From the NCBI GenBank assembly GCA_035629175.1, contig DASPIL010000021.1, positions 25,097 to 89,096 on the forward strand: DNA of 64,000 nucleotides, written 5' to 3'. The number at the start of each line of letters is the position of its first letter. Position 1 is the stretch's first letter. This stretch comes from Verrucomicrobiia bacterium (GTDB taxonomy: Bacteria; Verrucomicrobiota; Verrucomicrobiia; Limisphaerales; DASXHY01). The notes under the pieces are model-generated. The model was not told the origin of the DNA. It saw nothing but the letters and a program-made list of their open reading frames with translations, and searched no databases. Position numbers and translations under genes: made by a program. This document shows positions 17,948 through 28,167 of the stretch, piece after piece.

Positions 17948-18844
17948 GTGTTTTCCCGCGTCGGCAAATGGCTCGCGTTCGTGCGCTTCTCGCACACGGT
18001 GTTCGCCCTTCCGTTCGCCCTGGCGGCGATGTGCGTTGCCGCGCGCGACAATCGCGGATGGCCGGGATGGCGCCCGTTTGGTCTGATCCTCGCCGCGATG
18101 GTCTGCGCCCGCACCTGCGCCATGGCATTCAATCGCGTGGTCGATCGCCGTTTCGATGCGTTGAATCCGCGAACGGCACGGCGCCATTTGCCTGCTGGAG
18201 AAGTATCGGTCGCGGGCGCCGTAACACTCTGCGCCCTCTCCGCGGCTGGCTTGATCGCGGCAAGTTACTTCCTCAACCCGTTGTGCTTCTATCTCTCGCC
18301 CGTTGCCCTGGTTGTCATCTGCTTTTATTCGCTCACAAAACGGTTCACCGACTACACCCACGTGTTCCTGGGGATCGCCCTCGCGCTGGCACCCATCGGC
18401 GCATGGCTCGCTGTTAAAGGATCCAATCTAAGCATTTTGGAAATCATCCAGATGCTCGTTCTCTCGGCTGCGGTCGTGTTGTGGCTGGTCGGTTTCGACA
18501 TCATTTACGCGCTTCAGGATTATGAGTTCGACCGTGCCCACGGCCTCCATTCGCTGGTTGTCGCATGGGGACCGAAGAATGCGCTTCAAGCGGCGTTTCT
18601 TGCGCACATGGTCATGTGCGGCCTGCTCTTTGCCTTCGGCGTGCTCTGCCGCTTTCGTGTCGTTTACCTGGTCGGCTGGATGATCATCGCGCTCTGCCTG
18701 GCGCTGGAACATTGGATCGCACGCAGGCGCAGCTTGAACTGGGTGAACGTGGCGTTCTTTCGTTTGAACGCGATTGTCAGCGCCGTGTTCTTCGCCGTCG
18801 TTGCCGCAGAAGTCATTTTTCGGGGCGGCTTCCGATGGCGTTGA
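17948..18844 (+). CDS. ubiA: UbiA-family prenyltransferase (MqnP/UbiA type)
   Basis: 298 aa, GTG start (MFSRVGKWLAFVRFSHTVFALPFAL). Multi-pass membrane enzyme attaching a polyprenyl chain to an aromatic acid. The first Asp-rich motif is in AMAFNRVVDRRFDALN and the second in DYEFDRAHGLHSLV. About eight membrane helices are visible. The 6-bp spacing after ubiX supports a shared pathway. The product could be a menaquinone precursor rather than ubiquinone, because Verrucomicrobiota generally use menaquinone; this is inference. Confidence 0.92.
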   Translation: MFSRVGKWLAFVRFSHTVFALPFALAAMCVAARDNRGWPGWRPFGLILAAMVCARTCAMAFNRVVDRRFDALNPRTARRHLPAGEVSVAGAVTLCALSAAGLIAASYFLNPLCFYLSPVALVVICFYSLTKRFTDYTHVFLGIALALAPIGAWLAVKGSNLSILEIIQMLVLSAAVVLWLVGFDIIYALQDYEFDRAHGLHSLVVAWGPKNALQAAFLAHMVMCGLLFAFGVLCRFRVVYLVGWMIIALCLALEHWIARRRSLNWVNVAFFRLNAIVSAVFFAVVAAEVIFRGGFRWR

Positions 18845-18867
18845 TCATGACCGCCAGCAAAGCCAGG

Positions 18868-20562
18868 TCAGGGCGGCGGCTTTTGAAGGCTGATCCAAAA
18901 CCGGCTGCCGCGGCCCGGCTCCGATTCCACCCCAACCGTTCCGCCAATGCGCTGGATCGATCGACGAACAATCGCCAGTCCGATTCCCGTTCCAGCGTAG
19001 GTCTTCTGCGAATGCAACCGTTTAAAAACCTCGAAAATACGCTCGTAGTATTGAGGCTCGATGCCGATTCCATTGTCTCCAATCCAGATACGGTAGTGGC
19101 TGCCCGTATCCTCGGACCACACCGTGATTTCCGGCTTAACATCCTGAGCAACAAATTTCATGGCGTTGTTGAACAGGTTGGTGAATACCGTTGCCAGGAC
19201 AAGATCGTGGCCCAGAACGACAGGCAGCTTACCCTTGCGAACGACTTTCGCATGGCGTTCCTGCAGGGTCACGTGCAGGTTTGCAATGACTCGGTTCAGA
19301 ATCTCGTTGGCATCAACAGCAGTGGCCAGCAACTCGACGGTGTTGAAACGGCCATACTCGAGCAGGTCCTGGATCAAGGTGTCCATCTGCTGGCCCGCGG
19401 CCACGATGCGCCGCACGAAATCCGCCCCGCGGTCGCCGAGGCGCACGTTGGGGTCCTCCTGGAGCGCGGTGCCAAAGCCCGCCATGACACGCAACGGCCC
19501 GCGCAGGTCGTGTGCGATGCTGTAGCAGAAGCTCTCGAGCTGCTTGTTGCTTTCACGCAGCTCGTGCGTGCGGGCATCCACGCGGCGCTCCAGTTCCTCG
19601 TTCAGGTGCTGCAGCAACTGGTTCGTCTGGGCAACCTGCTCCTCCGCGCCCTTCCGCGCCGTAATATCCTCCAGGGCAATCAACAGGACGGGCGCCGAAT
19701 CCTCCTTGTGCTGGAGTCTGCGAACGTTGCACAGGAGCACCTGGGGACCGGACGCCCGATGTTGCATCCTGAATTCAAAATTCTTCAACGGAACGTTCTT
19801 GAGCAGGACATCTTCAAGCCGGCTTCTCAGGTCGTTGCCTGTCCACGACACCTTGAGCACTGCTTCCAAGGACAAACCAGTCATCAGCTTCGGCGCCGCG
19901 TGGAAAAGCTCCGCGAACGCTTCGTTCATCCTGAGGATCCGAAACGAAGCGTCGACCACCAAAAGGGGCTCGTGAATGGTCTGGATGATGGCGTCAGCAA
20001 ACTCCCTCGCTTCCCGTACGGCACCTTCGTTCTTTTGCCGCTCTGTCAGGTCGACGATCGCCGTCTGGTATTCCCGCCGCCGCTCTGTTCCCGAGCATGT
20101 GCTCACCATCTGCACGGGGATGGATCGTCTCTCAGTGTGCTTCAAACGCAGCTCCGAAACCACTAGGCCGCCGCCATTGCAGCGGCCGCAACGCCGCAGA
20201 TGCAGCAGCGCAATGTCGATGTCTTCGCATAAAACAAAATTCTGAAGTGCGGGATTGAGCATGCTGTGGAATTCCAGCCCGAGAAGATTGGCCGCCGTAC
20301 GGTTGCAATCCGTGATCAGGCCGTTTTCGTCCAGGGTGACATAGCTGATGGGAATATTCTGGTACAGGTTGTGAAGGCGATCCCGGGCTTGTTGCAACTC
20401 CTTCTGCTCGCGGTGCAGGTGGGCGATCTCCATTTCCGCCTGGGTCTGTTGAAGTTCCAGGGAAACAACCAATCTATCCCGTTCCTCTTTGGCCGCTGTG
20501 GATTCCCCTGATGTCATGCGCCTCAAGGAGACATGCCGACGATTCCTCGCCAGTTTCTTCAT
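18868..20562 (-). CDS. PAS-domain sensor histidine kinase
   Basis: 564 aa, soluble. An N-terminal coiled coil (about residues 25-65) is followed by two PAS domains (YVTLDENGLITDCNRTAANL and LLVVDASFRILRMNEAFAEL), a second coiled coil, a HisKA domain (SIAHDLRGPLRVMAGF, phosphoacceptor His) and a HATPase with N box NLFNNAMKF, G1 DNGIGI and G2 GTGIGLAIV. It resembles bacteriophytochrome-like kinases without the GAF/PHY parts. The first PAS region contains Cys-Gly-Arg-Cys-Asn, an odd short Cys pair. It follows the CheB-CheR fusion on the same strand by 119 bp; no response regulator is next to it. Confidence 0.93.
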   Translation of the reverse strand: MKKLARNRRHVSLRRMTSGESTAAKEERDRLVVSLELQQTQAEMEIAHLHREQKELQQARDRLHNLYQNIPISYVTLDENGLITDCNRTAANLLGLEFHSMLNPALQNFVLCEDIDIALLHLRRCGRCNGGGLVVSELRLKHTERRSIPVQMVSTCSGTERRREYQTAIVDLTERQKNEGAVREAREFADAIIQTIHEPLLVVDASFRILRMNEAFAELFHAAPKLMTGLSLEAVLKVSWTGNDLRSRLEDVLLKNVPLKNFEFRMQHRASGPQVLLCNVRRLQHKEDSAPVLLIALEDITARKGAEEQVAQTNQLLQHLNEELERRVDARTHELRESNKQLESFCYSIAHDLRGPLRVMAGFGTALQEDPNVRLGDRGADFVRRIVAAGQQMDTLIQDLLEYGRFNTVELLATAVDANEILNRVIANLHVTLQERHAKVVRKGKLPVVLGHDLVLATVFTNLFNNAMKFVAQDVKPEITVWSEDTGSHYRIWIGDNGIGIEPQYYERIFEVFKRLHSQKTYAGTGIGLAIVRRSIQRIGGTVGVESEPGRGSRFWISLQKPPP

Positions 20563-20681
20563 TCAATGCCTGTCTTCTGCGACGGACCACGAGAGTGGCG
20601 GAGCCCGAGAACGCAGCCTAAGCTGGTAAAAATGCCGCTACAAGGAGTTTTCGAACAATACGGAATTGTCCTCGGAAAAAA

Positions 20682-23600
20682 TTACTGAGAAAGAGAGGCG
20701 GCCGATGTCGTGGCCTCACCAAATCGCACGACAACATAGTGAGTTCCTTTCGATTGCTGGTATATGCGCCGCGCCGCCACCATGAATGTTGAGGGTTCGC
20801 CCGATTCTCCGAGGATGTCCACGCGGCGGTTCGCCGCCCGTTTGTTTTCCGGAAGGAGCTCCGTAAGCAAAGAACGAAGAGCAGGAATGTTCCATCGGCT
20901 GTTGCGCATCTCGAAAATCCCCTTCGCCTCGGTTTCTTCACGAGAGAGGCCAAACGTCAGCAGGAAGTTATCGTTTGCCTTCGCCACGACCAGCTCCTCA
21001 TTGAGAATCAGCATCGGGTCCGACGTCATTTCCGTGATCTCATCGATTGCTTGGCGGATATCCCCGATGTCCACAAGGACGATGACGGCGCCTTGAATTC
21101 GATTCTCGCTCGTGCGATACGGGCGAATCCTCATGGAATACCAGTGACCTTCCTTGTCCTGGACGTCGATTTCTCGCATTATCAGGCTGTCGATTACCTC
21201 GGAAACGATGCGATCCAGCCGGGGAACCGTGATGTTGGGATTGATGTCACTGATGCGGCGTCCAACGTCGGCTGGGATGAGATTGAAGAGCCTCTCGGCA
21301 AGCGGTGTGAATCTTCGAAGCGCGAGATCGTTGTCGAGCATCAGCATCGGCATGTTAAAGCTGCCGAGCAGGTTGTTCAGGTCGTTATTGGCCTGGCTGA
21401 GTTCCACGTTCCGGTTCTGCAATTCCTCGTTTAATGTGGTGAGTTCCTCATTACTGGATTGCAATTCCTCCTTCGCCGTTTCCAGTTCTTCGTTGGTGCT
21501 TTGCAACTCCTCGTTGCTCGACTGGATTTCCTCGTTCGCAGACTTGAGCTCCTCGTTCGTGACCTCCTGCTCTTCGATGATGGTCTGGAGCGATTCCCGC
21601 GTGTGATTAATCTCCTTACGCAGTCGCTGAATCTCGCGTTCAGTGAGCTGCTGAGCCTTCGGCACCTTCGCCCGCCGCCCCTTTTCCTCCTTCTGCACGC
21701 CAATCACATCGTGGAACAGCACGAGGAAAAAGCGGACGGAACTGGGAGAGGTCTTGAAAGGAACAACTTCCACGCCGACTTCACGATAATGACCGTTGTA
21801 GCGGATGCGGACGGGGTGTTTTCGAACGGGAAGCCTCGTCTTGGATGCCTGTGCGAACGCCGTGCGGATGTCGATGATCAACTCTTCGCGCGCCATCTTG
21901 AGCAGGTTCAGGCTGGCGGTCCCCGGCGCGGGTTCCATGTAATAGCCCGTGCGTCCTCGAAAATGCAATACTTCGAGTCTGGAATTCACAACCACACCTG
22001 CCGGCGCGTATTGCGAAAGAAGGATGTCATCCGCCCGGCGCTGCAGGTCCAGAGGACTGAGATCCTCTTTCAGCCGGGCGGGCTTGTTCTGGGAGATCTC
22101 AGGCGAGGGTGACGGAAAGAACTCCAGATCAGGCCGCGAATGATTCTCCACCTTGCAATAAATCTTGTTCTTCTTGTCTACCACTGAGAAAAGCGTGGCA
22201 AAACTTCCCACAGTTTCAGACGTGCCAAGCATCAAGAAACCGCCCGAACGCAGCGAGTAATGGAAGGTTGGCATCACCTTGCGCTGCAGTTCCGGCCCCA
22301 GATAGATCAGAAGGTTGCGGCAGCTGATGAGATCGAGCTTGGAGAACGGGGGATCCTCCGCAACGTTCTGGCGGGCAAAGATGCAGAGATCGCGGATGAA
22401 CTTTGCAATCTGGTATCCGTCCTCGACCTTCACAAAATATCGGCGCAGCCGCTCTGGCGATACTTGCGCCGAGATGTTGGAGCTGTATAACCCGATACGC
22501 GCGCGGGCGACAATCGCATCGCTGATGTCGGTTCCGAAAATCTGGATCTGCTTGCCGCTCACATTCTTTCCGAGGAATTCGTGGAGGCATATGGCCAGCG
22601 AATACACCTCCTCGCCAGTCGAACAGCCCGGAACCCAAATGCGGATCGGAATTTCGCTGTTCTTGTTCTTTGTAATTCCCGGAAGCACCTTCTTCTTGAG
22701 CGCCGCAAACACCTGAGGGTCTCGAAAGAAGCCAGTGACTTTGATCAGGATGTCATTGAAAAGCAGGTCGACCTCGGCCGGATTCTTTTGCAGGTGCCGC
22801 AGGTATTCCTGAAGGCTGCTCATCCTGCGCAGCACGATTCGCCGAAGGATTCGGCGCTTGAGAGTTGTGACCTTGTAAAACGTGAAGTCCACGCCCGTGG
22901 CGGATCGAAGCAGGGAAAAAATCCGGGTCAGGTCCGCATCCATCTCGGGTTGGGGAGCGTGCAACTCCTCGATCCTGGCGCGCGGCGCCGCCTGGGAAAT
23001 ACGCTTCAGCTCGCGCGCGATGTTTCCCGGCGACATGACAAAATCGACACATCCCGCCCGCACGGCACTCCCTGGCATCGCCCCGAATTTTGCAGAACGC
23101 TCCTCTTGCGCAAACGTGATCCCGCCCTCCGCCTTGATCTCCTGCAGACCCTCTGTGCCATCCACACCATTTCCAGAAAGCACAATTCCAACCGCCGCAT
23201 TTCCCTGGTCCATGGCAAGGGACCGAAAGAAACGGTCGATCGGCAGGTTCGGCCCTTGAACTTCCTTGCGTGGTGTCAGATAGAGCACGCCGCCCGCGAT
23301 TTCCAATGAACGGTCGGGCGGAATAACATACACGTGATTGGCCTCGACTACCGTTGCGTCCTGGATATCCCTCACGAGCATGGATGTCGCAGGTGAGAGG
23401 AGATGCGTCAGGCTGCTTGCGTGCGATGGATCCAAATGCTGCACCAGCACGAACGCCATGCCCGTGTCCGTGGGCAGATTCTCCAGCAGCTTCGAAAAAG
23501 CCTCCAAGCCGCCCGCCGACGCTCCGACTCCAACGATAAGAAACGGCTTGTTTCCGTCGGAAGAATGGGTGTTGATCCGCGACGTTGCGGCTGCCTCCTG

Positions 23601-23822
23601 AACCTCGGACTTTGCCGCTTGAGGATGGCCTGCTTCGCCGCCTTGCCCGGCCCCCATCGCAAAAGACGCGGCTGATTTCGATGAGCTTCGTGTGCTGCGC
23701 TTTTTCCGGGATCCTTCCACTGGCCGCGCAGAAGGGATTTTCGTGGTGGCCGGTTCGGGGAGCGGTGAAGATGCCTTGCGTGGCTTCGATTTCGGGCTTC
23801 GGGAGTTGGATGACTTTGACAT
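20682..23822 (-). CDS. CheB-CheR-PAS fusion protein
   Basis: About 1046 aa from ATG 23822 (MSKSSNSRSPKSKPRKA); the frame runs to 23891, but the added residues lack character. After a basic, Ser/Pro-rich ~80-residue leader comes a CheB methylesterase (VGVGASAGGLEAF with the catalytic Ser, LVQHLDPSH, LSGNGVDGTEGLQ). Next is a CheR SAM methyltransferase (RRILRRIVLRRM, WVPGCSTGEEVYSLAI, CRNLLIYLGPELQ). A long Glu/Asn-rich coiled coil and two PAS domains end the protein. Family members modify or sense in concert with hybrid kinases rather than receptors. It lies between a stand-alone CheB and a PAS kinase, all leftward. Confidence 0.95.
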   Translation of the reverse strand: MSKSSNSRSPKSKPRKASSPLPEPATTKIPSARPVEGSRKKRSTRSSSKSAASFAMGAGQGGEAGHPQAAKSEVQEAAATSRINTHSSDGNKPFLIVGVGASAGGLEAFSKLLENLPTDTGMAFVLVQHLDPSHASSLTHLLSPATSMLVRDIQDATVVEANHVYVIPPDRSLEIAGGVLYLTPRKEVQGPNLPIDRFFRSLAMDQGNAAVGIVLSGNGVDGTEGLQEIKAEGGITFAQEERSAKFGAMPGSAVRAGCVDFVMSPGNIARELKRISQAAPRARIEELHAPQPEMDADLTRIFSLLRSATGVDFTFYKVTTLKRRILRRIVLRRMSSLQEYLRHLQKNPAEVDLLFNDILIKVTGFFRDPQVFAALKKKVLPGITKNKNSEIPIRIWVPGCSTGEEVYSLAICLHEFLGKNVSGKQIQIFGTDISDAIVARARIGLYSSNISAQVSPERLRRYFVKVEDGYQIAKFIRDLCIFARQNVAEDPPFSKLDLISCRNLLIYLGPELQRKVMPTFHYSLRSGGFLMLGTSETVGSFATLFSVVDKKNKIYCKVENHSRPDLEFFPSPSPEISQNKPARLKEDLSPLDLQRRADDILLSQYAPAGVVVNSRLEVLHFRGRTGYYMEPAPGTASLNLLKMAREELIIDIRTAFAQASKTRLPVRKHPVRIRYNGHYREVGVEVVPFKTSPSSVRFFLVLFHDVIGVQKEEKGRRAKVPKAQQLTEREIQRLRKEINHTRESLQTIIEEQEVTNEELKSANEEIQSSNEELQSTNEELETAKEELQSSNEELTTLNEELQNRNVELSQANNDLNNLLGSFNMPMLMLDNDLALRRFTPLAERLFNLIPADVGRRISDINPNITVPRLDRIVSEVIDSLIMREIDVQDKEGHWYSMRIRPYRTSENRIQGAVIVLVDIGDIRQAIDEITEMTSDPMLILNEELVVAKANDNFLLTFGLSREETEAKGIFEMRNSRWNIPALRSLLTELLPENKRAANRRVDILGESGEPSTFMVAARRIYQQSKGTHYVVVRFGEATTSAASLSQ

Positions 23823-23976
23823 TTGACCCGTTCGACAGTAACCGGAATTGAACGTGAGCTTAGAACCAGCCTCTACAAACGCAATCGCCATCTGCGCACG
23901 GCCACGACGCCACCGCGATTGGAAGGGTCATCGCGTTCAGAAACTGCGTTGGTATTTCGCTGCACATCTCTGCTCT

Positions 23977-24906
23977 TTACAAGCGCCCCAGCACCTCTTC
24001 CAGCAGCTTGATATCATGCGCAGCGGCGCTGGCGTTTTCTTTGTAACGTTTTTTTAATTGGGCGTTTGAACCCTCTGCAAGGTGCTCGTAAATCGCCTGG
24101 CTTTCCCGCAGCTTCCGCAAAGCAACCCAAACCGCGCGTTCAACGGCCTCGGAATGCCCTTCGGTGAAACTCTCAAACGAAAAGCGATGGCCGACATGGC
24201 AATGCAACTGTGTGGATTTCCCATTCTTAAACTCGAGCAGCGCGCCGCCGCAATCGGGGCATGTAAAGGCGATTGGCTCGTTGTTTGCCGCTATGTCTTC
24301 GGGCATTTCGCACTCATCTCCGGCAAGCTCAGGCAAATCCGTGACACGCTTGTTGGAAACCATCCGCACCAGCGCTCCTGCAATATCGCCGATCTTGAGG
24401 CATTGATCCGTCTTCACCTGCCGCATGACGTTTGAAGGCATGTCGGAGACTTCAGCATCGCTCGGATCCTGGACGATCACAGAGCCGCCGCGGGATTTCA
24501 CTGCAAGCGCGCCCGCGCTGCCGTCGTCCAGCGCACCCGAGAGCACCACGGCCACAACTGATCGTCGATAAGCGCGCGCCGCGCTGCGGAACAATGTGTC
24601 CACGGCCGGGCGGTGACGATTCTCCCGCGGGCCCATGGTGGCAATGGCACAACCGCGCTTCACGATCAGGTGTCGATTTGCCGGTGCCACATAAACGCTT
24701 CCGGCGCGCAGCGGCGTCGGCTGCTCGGGGCTGGTCACAGGAAGTTTGCTGGAACGCTGGAGAACATCGCGCAGCGCACTGGAGTGTTCGGCAATATGGA
24801 TCACCGCGAGGATGGGCGCCGGAAAGTCCGGCGGAATACCTCGAAGCAGCGAGCACAACGCCTGAATCCCGCCAGCGGAACCGCCGACGACGATGACTTT
24901 CTTCAT
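23977..24906 (-). CDS. CheB-type methylesterase with C-terminal zinc-ribbon-like domain
   Basis: 309 aa from ATG 24906 (MKKVIVVGGSAGGIQAL); the longer frame to 24954 adds residues unlike the family. The CheB catalytic domain shows the Ser in GGSAGG, His in AVIHIAEHSS and Asp in VVLSGALDDGSAGAL. There is no receiver domain, so it is not controlled by CheA phosphorylation in the usual way. Residues about 225-260 carry CPDCGG and CHVGH, a likely zinc site, followed by a helical tail. It is the first gene of the leftward CheB / CheB-CheR / kinase set. Confidence 0.93.
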   Translation of the reverse strand: MKKVIVVGGSAGGIQALCSLLRGIPPDFPAPILAVIHIAEHSSALRDVLQRSSKLPVTSPEQPTPLRAGSVYVAPANRHLIVKRGCAIATMGPRENRHRPAVDTLFRSAARAYRRSVVAVVLSGALDDGSAGALAVKSRGGSVIVQDPSDAEVSDMPSNVMRQVKTDQCLKIGDIAGALVRMVSNKRVTDLPELAGDECEMPEDIAANNEPIAFTCPDCGGALLEFKNGKSTQLHCHVGHRFSFESFTEGHSEAVERAVWVALRKLRESQAIYEHLAEGSNAQLKKRYKENASAAAHDIKLLEEVLGRL

Positions 24907-25073
24907 CCCAAAGGGTAGCACGAGGCACGGGCCGCCGAGAGTGGTAGTTCTCACCAGCCCGTGAATACTGGGGAGAACCGCCGCCCAAAGGCCGGTCCTC
25001 TCGAAATCGGGGTTCGTTGCTGCGGGTAATGGCGTTGTTGGCCATTTGCTCTCTCCCAGTGCATAATGGAAGC
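24907..25073. promoter_or_regulatory. Divergent promoter region, CheB / CoA-binding protein
   Basis: 167 bp between two divergent start codons; no gene. Promoters for both directions must lie here, but no strong consensus was found. Confidence 0.35.
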
Positions 25074-25442
25074 ATGAAAACCGTTGCGATCATCGGAGCA
25101 TCGAGCAACCGCGGAAAGTTTGGGAACAAGGCAGTTCGCGCATTTCTACAGCAAGGTTACACGGTCTATCCCGTGAATCCCAATGAAGCTGAGGTCGAAG
25201 GATTGCCAACGTTCAAAAATGTGCGCGATGTTCCTGAACGGCCGCATATGATCAGCGTTTACGTGCCGCCTTCGGTTCTGTTGAAGGTGTTGCCTGATAT
25301 CGCGGCGCGGGGATGTGACGAGCTGTGGCTGAATCCGGGAACGGAATCAGACGCCGTGCTGGAGGAAGCGAAACGCCTGGGGCTCAACGTTATTCAGGCT
25401 TGCAGCATCGTGGGAGTGGGTGTCTCGCCGTATCGCCTTTGA
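25074..25442 (+). CDS. CoA-binding domain protein (YccU-like)
   Basis: 122 aa Rossmann-fold protein of the CoA_binding_2 type. Motifs are VAIIGASSNRGKFGNKAVRAF, VYPVNPNEAEVEGLP and ISVYVPPSVLLKVL; the conserved end NVIQACSIVGVGV is present. ATG 25074 is chosen over the upstream frame start at 25017 because the fold begins directly with MKTVAIIG. It stands alone and converges with sdhB, leaving 34 bp. The cellular role of this family is not known. Confidence 0.9.
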   Translation: MKTVAIIGASSNRGKFGNKAVRAFLQQGYTVYPVNPNEAEVEGLPTFKNVRDVPERPHMISVYVPPSVLLKVLPDIAARGCDELWLNPGTESDAVLEEAKRLGLNVIQACSIVGVGVSPYRL

Positions 25443-25476
25443 AGGCGAATCCATCACCTAACGCCATTGCCTGCAG

Positions 25477-26223
25477 CTATTTGCCTTTCAGCGCAGCCAG
25501 GCCGTAATCGCGGTTGAGCTTGGCGATAAAGCTGAGGCTGATTTCCTTCGGACACACGGCCTCGCACGATCCCGTCACTGTGCAATTGCCGAATCCTTCC
25601 GCGTCCATCTGCCGCACCATGTTCATCGCCCGGCGATCCTTCTCAGCCTTGCCCTGGGGCAGCAGGTTGAGGTGCGACACCTTGGCGGCAACGAACAGCA
25701 TGGCTGACGCGTTCTTGCAAACCGCAACGCACGCTCCGCAACCAATGCAAGCCGCGGCGTCCATCGAAAGATCCGCATCAGTTTTGGGAACTGGCAATGC
25801 GTTGCCGTCCGGAGTTCCGCCCGTGTTGACGGAAACAAACCCGCCCGCCTGGATGATGCGGTCAAACGCCGCGCGATTCACCGCCAGGTCTTTGATCGTG
25901 GGAAATGCTTTGGCGCGCCAGGGTTCGATCGTGATGGTGTCGCCATCATGGAAATGGCGCATGTGCAACTGGCAGGTGGCCGTGCCTCGATGGCCGCCGT
26001 GCGGTATGCCGTTGATCACGAGCGAACACATGCCGCAAATGCCTTCGCGGCAATCAGAGTCAAAGGCGATCGGATCCCCGCCGGCCTGGATGATGTCCTC
26101 GTTAACGACGTCCAGCATTTCCAGGAACGACATGTCTTCGATGACACCCTTCGCCTGATAGGTTTCAAAGCGCCCCGCGGAGCTCGCGTTCTTCTGCCGC
26201 CAAACTTTCAGTGTAAGATTCAT
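25477..26223 (-). CDS. sdhB: Succinate dehydrogenase/fumarate reductase iron-sulfur subunit
   Basis: 248 aa. Carries electrons from FAD to quinone through three Fe-S clusters. Ligands seen are [10 protein letters not shown] (2Fe-2S), [15 protein letters not shown] and [15 protein letters not shown] (4Fe-4S and 3Fe-4S region). ATG 26223 ([11 protein letters not shown]) is chosen; the frame continues upstream but lacks coding character. It is the last gene of sdhCAB, 26 bp after sdhA. Long CxxC spacing and the three-gene, single-anchor layout match the cytochrome b558 type used with menaquinone. Confidence 0.97.
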   Translation of the reverse strand: MNLTLKVWRQKNASSAGRFETYQAKGVIEDMSFLEMLDVVNEDIIQAGGDPIAFDSDCREGICGMCSLVINGIPHGGHRGTATCQLHMRHFHDGDTITIEPWRAKAFPTIKDLAVNRAAFDRIIQAGGFVSVNTGGTPDGNALPVPKTDADLSMDAAACIGCGACVAVCKNASAMLFVAAKVSHLNLLPQGKAEKDRRAMNMVRQMDAEGFGNCTVTGSCEAVCPKEISLSFIAKLNRDYGLAALKGK

Positions 26224-26249
26224 GACTAACGGAATGTTGCTAAAGCTTC

Positions 26250-28166
26250 TTACTTGTAACTGCGGGTGCTCATGTGCACTTCCTCGTACACGAGCGGTTC
26301 CTTGTGCAACACGGGCTTCTTGTCGAGCCCCTGGTATTCCCATGCGGCAACATACGAGAAGTTGTCGTCATCGCGTTGCGCCTCGCCATCAGGAGTCTGG
26401 AATTCCGTCCGGAAATGGCCGCCGCAAGACTCATTGCGATGCAACGCGTCGAAGCAGAGCAGTTCCGCAAACTCCATGAAGTCGGCAACACGGCCGGCAT
26501 ACTCGAGGTCCTGGTTGAACTCGCCGCCCTCACCCGTCACGCGCACGTTCTTCCAAAACTCATCGCGCAGTTCCGGAATGCGTTTCAATGCCTCCTTCAG
26601 TCCCGCCTCATTGCGCGCCATGCCGCACTTCTCCCAAAGCAGCTTCCCGAGTTCGCGATGAAAGGAAGTGACTGTGCGCTTGCCCTTGATGCCGAGCAAG
26701 CGATTGGTGAAGTTGCGGATGTCCTCCTCCACCTTCCTGAATTCCGGGTGGGTTACCGAAGGTTTTGCCTGCTTCGATGTCGCGAAATAATGGCCGATTG
26801 TATACGGCAGCACGAAGTAACCGTCCGCCAATCCCTGCATCAATGCACTGGCGCCCAGGCGATTGGCTCCGTGGTCGGAGAAATTCGCCTCGCCCACGCA
26901 AAACAAGCCTGGGATGGTTGTCATCAGGTTGTAATCCACCCAGGTGCCGCCCATCGTGTAATGCACCGCGGGATAAATGCGCATCGGCATTTGATACGCG
27001 TTTTCGCCCGTGATCTTTTCATACATGTCGAAAAGATTTCCGTAACGCTCGCGAATCTTGTCTTCGCCCAGGCGATTGATGGCATCGGCAAAATCAAGGT
27101 AAACGCCCAGTCCGCCGGGCCCCACGCCACGGCCGTCGTCACACGCTTCCTTGGCCGCTCGTGAGGAGATGTCGCGTGGCGCAAGATTTCCGAAACTCGG
27201 ATATTTGCGTTCGAGGAAGTAATCGCGGTCCTGCTCGGGAATCGACGATACCGGCTTGCCGCAATCCTCCTTGCGCTTCGGAACCCAGACGCGCCCGTCA
27301 TTGCGGAGCGATTCTGACATGAGTGTCAATTTGGACTGATGCTCTCCGCTGACAGGGATGCAGGTGGGATGAATCTGTGTGTAACATGGATTCGCAAAGG
27401 CTGCGCCCTTCTTATAGGCGCGCCACGTTGCCGTGACGTTGCAACCCTTGGCGTTGGTGGACAGGAAGAACGCGTTGCCATAGCCGCCCGTGGCCAGGAC
27501 CACGGCATCCGCAGCGTGCGATGCGATCTCACCCGTAACCAGATTGCGCACGACAATGCCCTTGGCATGGCCGTCAACGAGGACCACGTCGAGCATTTCC
27601 GTGCGCGGATACATCTGCACCGATCCCAATCCAATTTGGCGGCAGAGCGCCTGGTACGCACCGAGCAGGAGTTGCTGGCCGGTCTGGCCGCGCGCGTAAA
27701 AGGTGCGGGAAACCTGGGCACCGCCGAACGAGCGGTTGTCGAGCAATCCTCCGTATTCGCGGGCGAATGGAACGCCTTGGGCAACGCATTGGTCGATGAT
27801 GTTAACGCTCACTTGTGCCAGCCGATGCACATTCGCCTCGCGCGCCCGGAAATCGCCGCCCTTGATGGTGTCGTAGAAAAGCCGGTAAATGCTGTCACCG
27901 TCGTTCTGGTAATTCTTGGCGGCATTGATGCCACCCTGCGCCGCGATGCTGTGGGCGCGCCGCGGGCTGTCCTGGAAGCAAAAGCACTTCACGCGATATC
28001 CGAGTTCGGCGAGCGTTGCCGCCGCGGAGGCACCTGCAAGGCCGCTGCCTACAACGACGACATCAAATTTGCGCTTGTTGGCCGGATTGACGAGCTTCAG
28101 GTCGAATTTGTGCTTGTCCCACTTCTGACCGATGGGACCGGAAGGGATTTTGGAATCGAGGACCAT
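26250..28166 (-). CDS. sdhA: Succinate dehydrogenase/fumarate reductase flavoprotein subunit
   Basis: 638 aa, full length for the Bacillus/delta-proteobacterial type. The FAD-binding motif is [20 protein letters not shown]; the covalent-FAD His lies in [18 protein letters not shown]. The active-site region [21 protein letters not shown] and [18 protein letters not shown] are present. It oxidises succinate in the citric acid cycle, or reduces fumarate in reverse. The gap to sdhC is 1 bp, so the two are translationally coupled. Confidence 0.98.
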   Translation of the reverse strand: MVLDSKIPSGPIGQKWDKHKFDLKLVNPANKRKFDVVVVGSGLAGASAAATLAELGYRVKCFCFQDSPRRAHSIAAQGGINAAKNYQNDGDSIYRLFYDTIKGGDFRAREANVHRLAQVSVNIIDQCVAQGVPFAREYGGLLDNRSFGGAQVSRTFYARGQTGQQLLLGAYQALCRQIGLGSVQMYPRTEMLDVVLVDGHAKGIVVRNLVTGEIASHAADAVVLATGGYGNAFFLSTNAKGCNVTATWRAYKKGAAFANPCYTQIHPTCIPVSGEHQSKLTLMSESLRNDGRVWVPKRKEDCGKPVSSIPEQDRDYFLERKYPSFGNLAPRDISSRAAKEACDDGRGVGPGGLGVYLDFADAINRLGEDKIRERYGNLFDMYEKITGENAYQMPMRIYPAVHYTMGGTWVDYNLMTTIPGLFCVGEANFSDHGANRLGASALMQGLADGYFVLPYTIGHYFATSKQAKPSVTHPEFRKVEEDIRNFTNRLLGIKGKRTVTSFHRELGKLLWEKCGMARNEAGLKEALKRIPELRDEFWKNVRVTGEGGEFNQDLEYAGRVADFMEFAELLCFDALHRNESCGGHFRTEFQTPDGEAQRDDDNFSYVAAWEYQGLDKKPVLHKEPLVYEEVHMSTRSYK

Positions 28167-28167
28167 A

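Noticed and set aside
18565..20166. 533-aa plus-strand frame opposite the PAS kinase
   Set aside because: Antisense shadow of a gene with complete kinase motifs.
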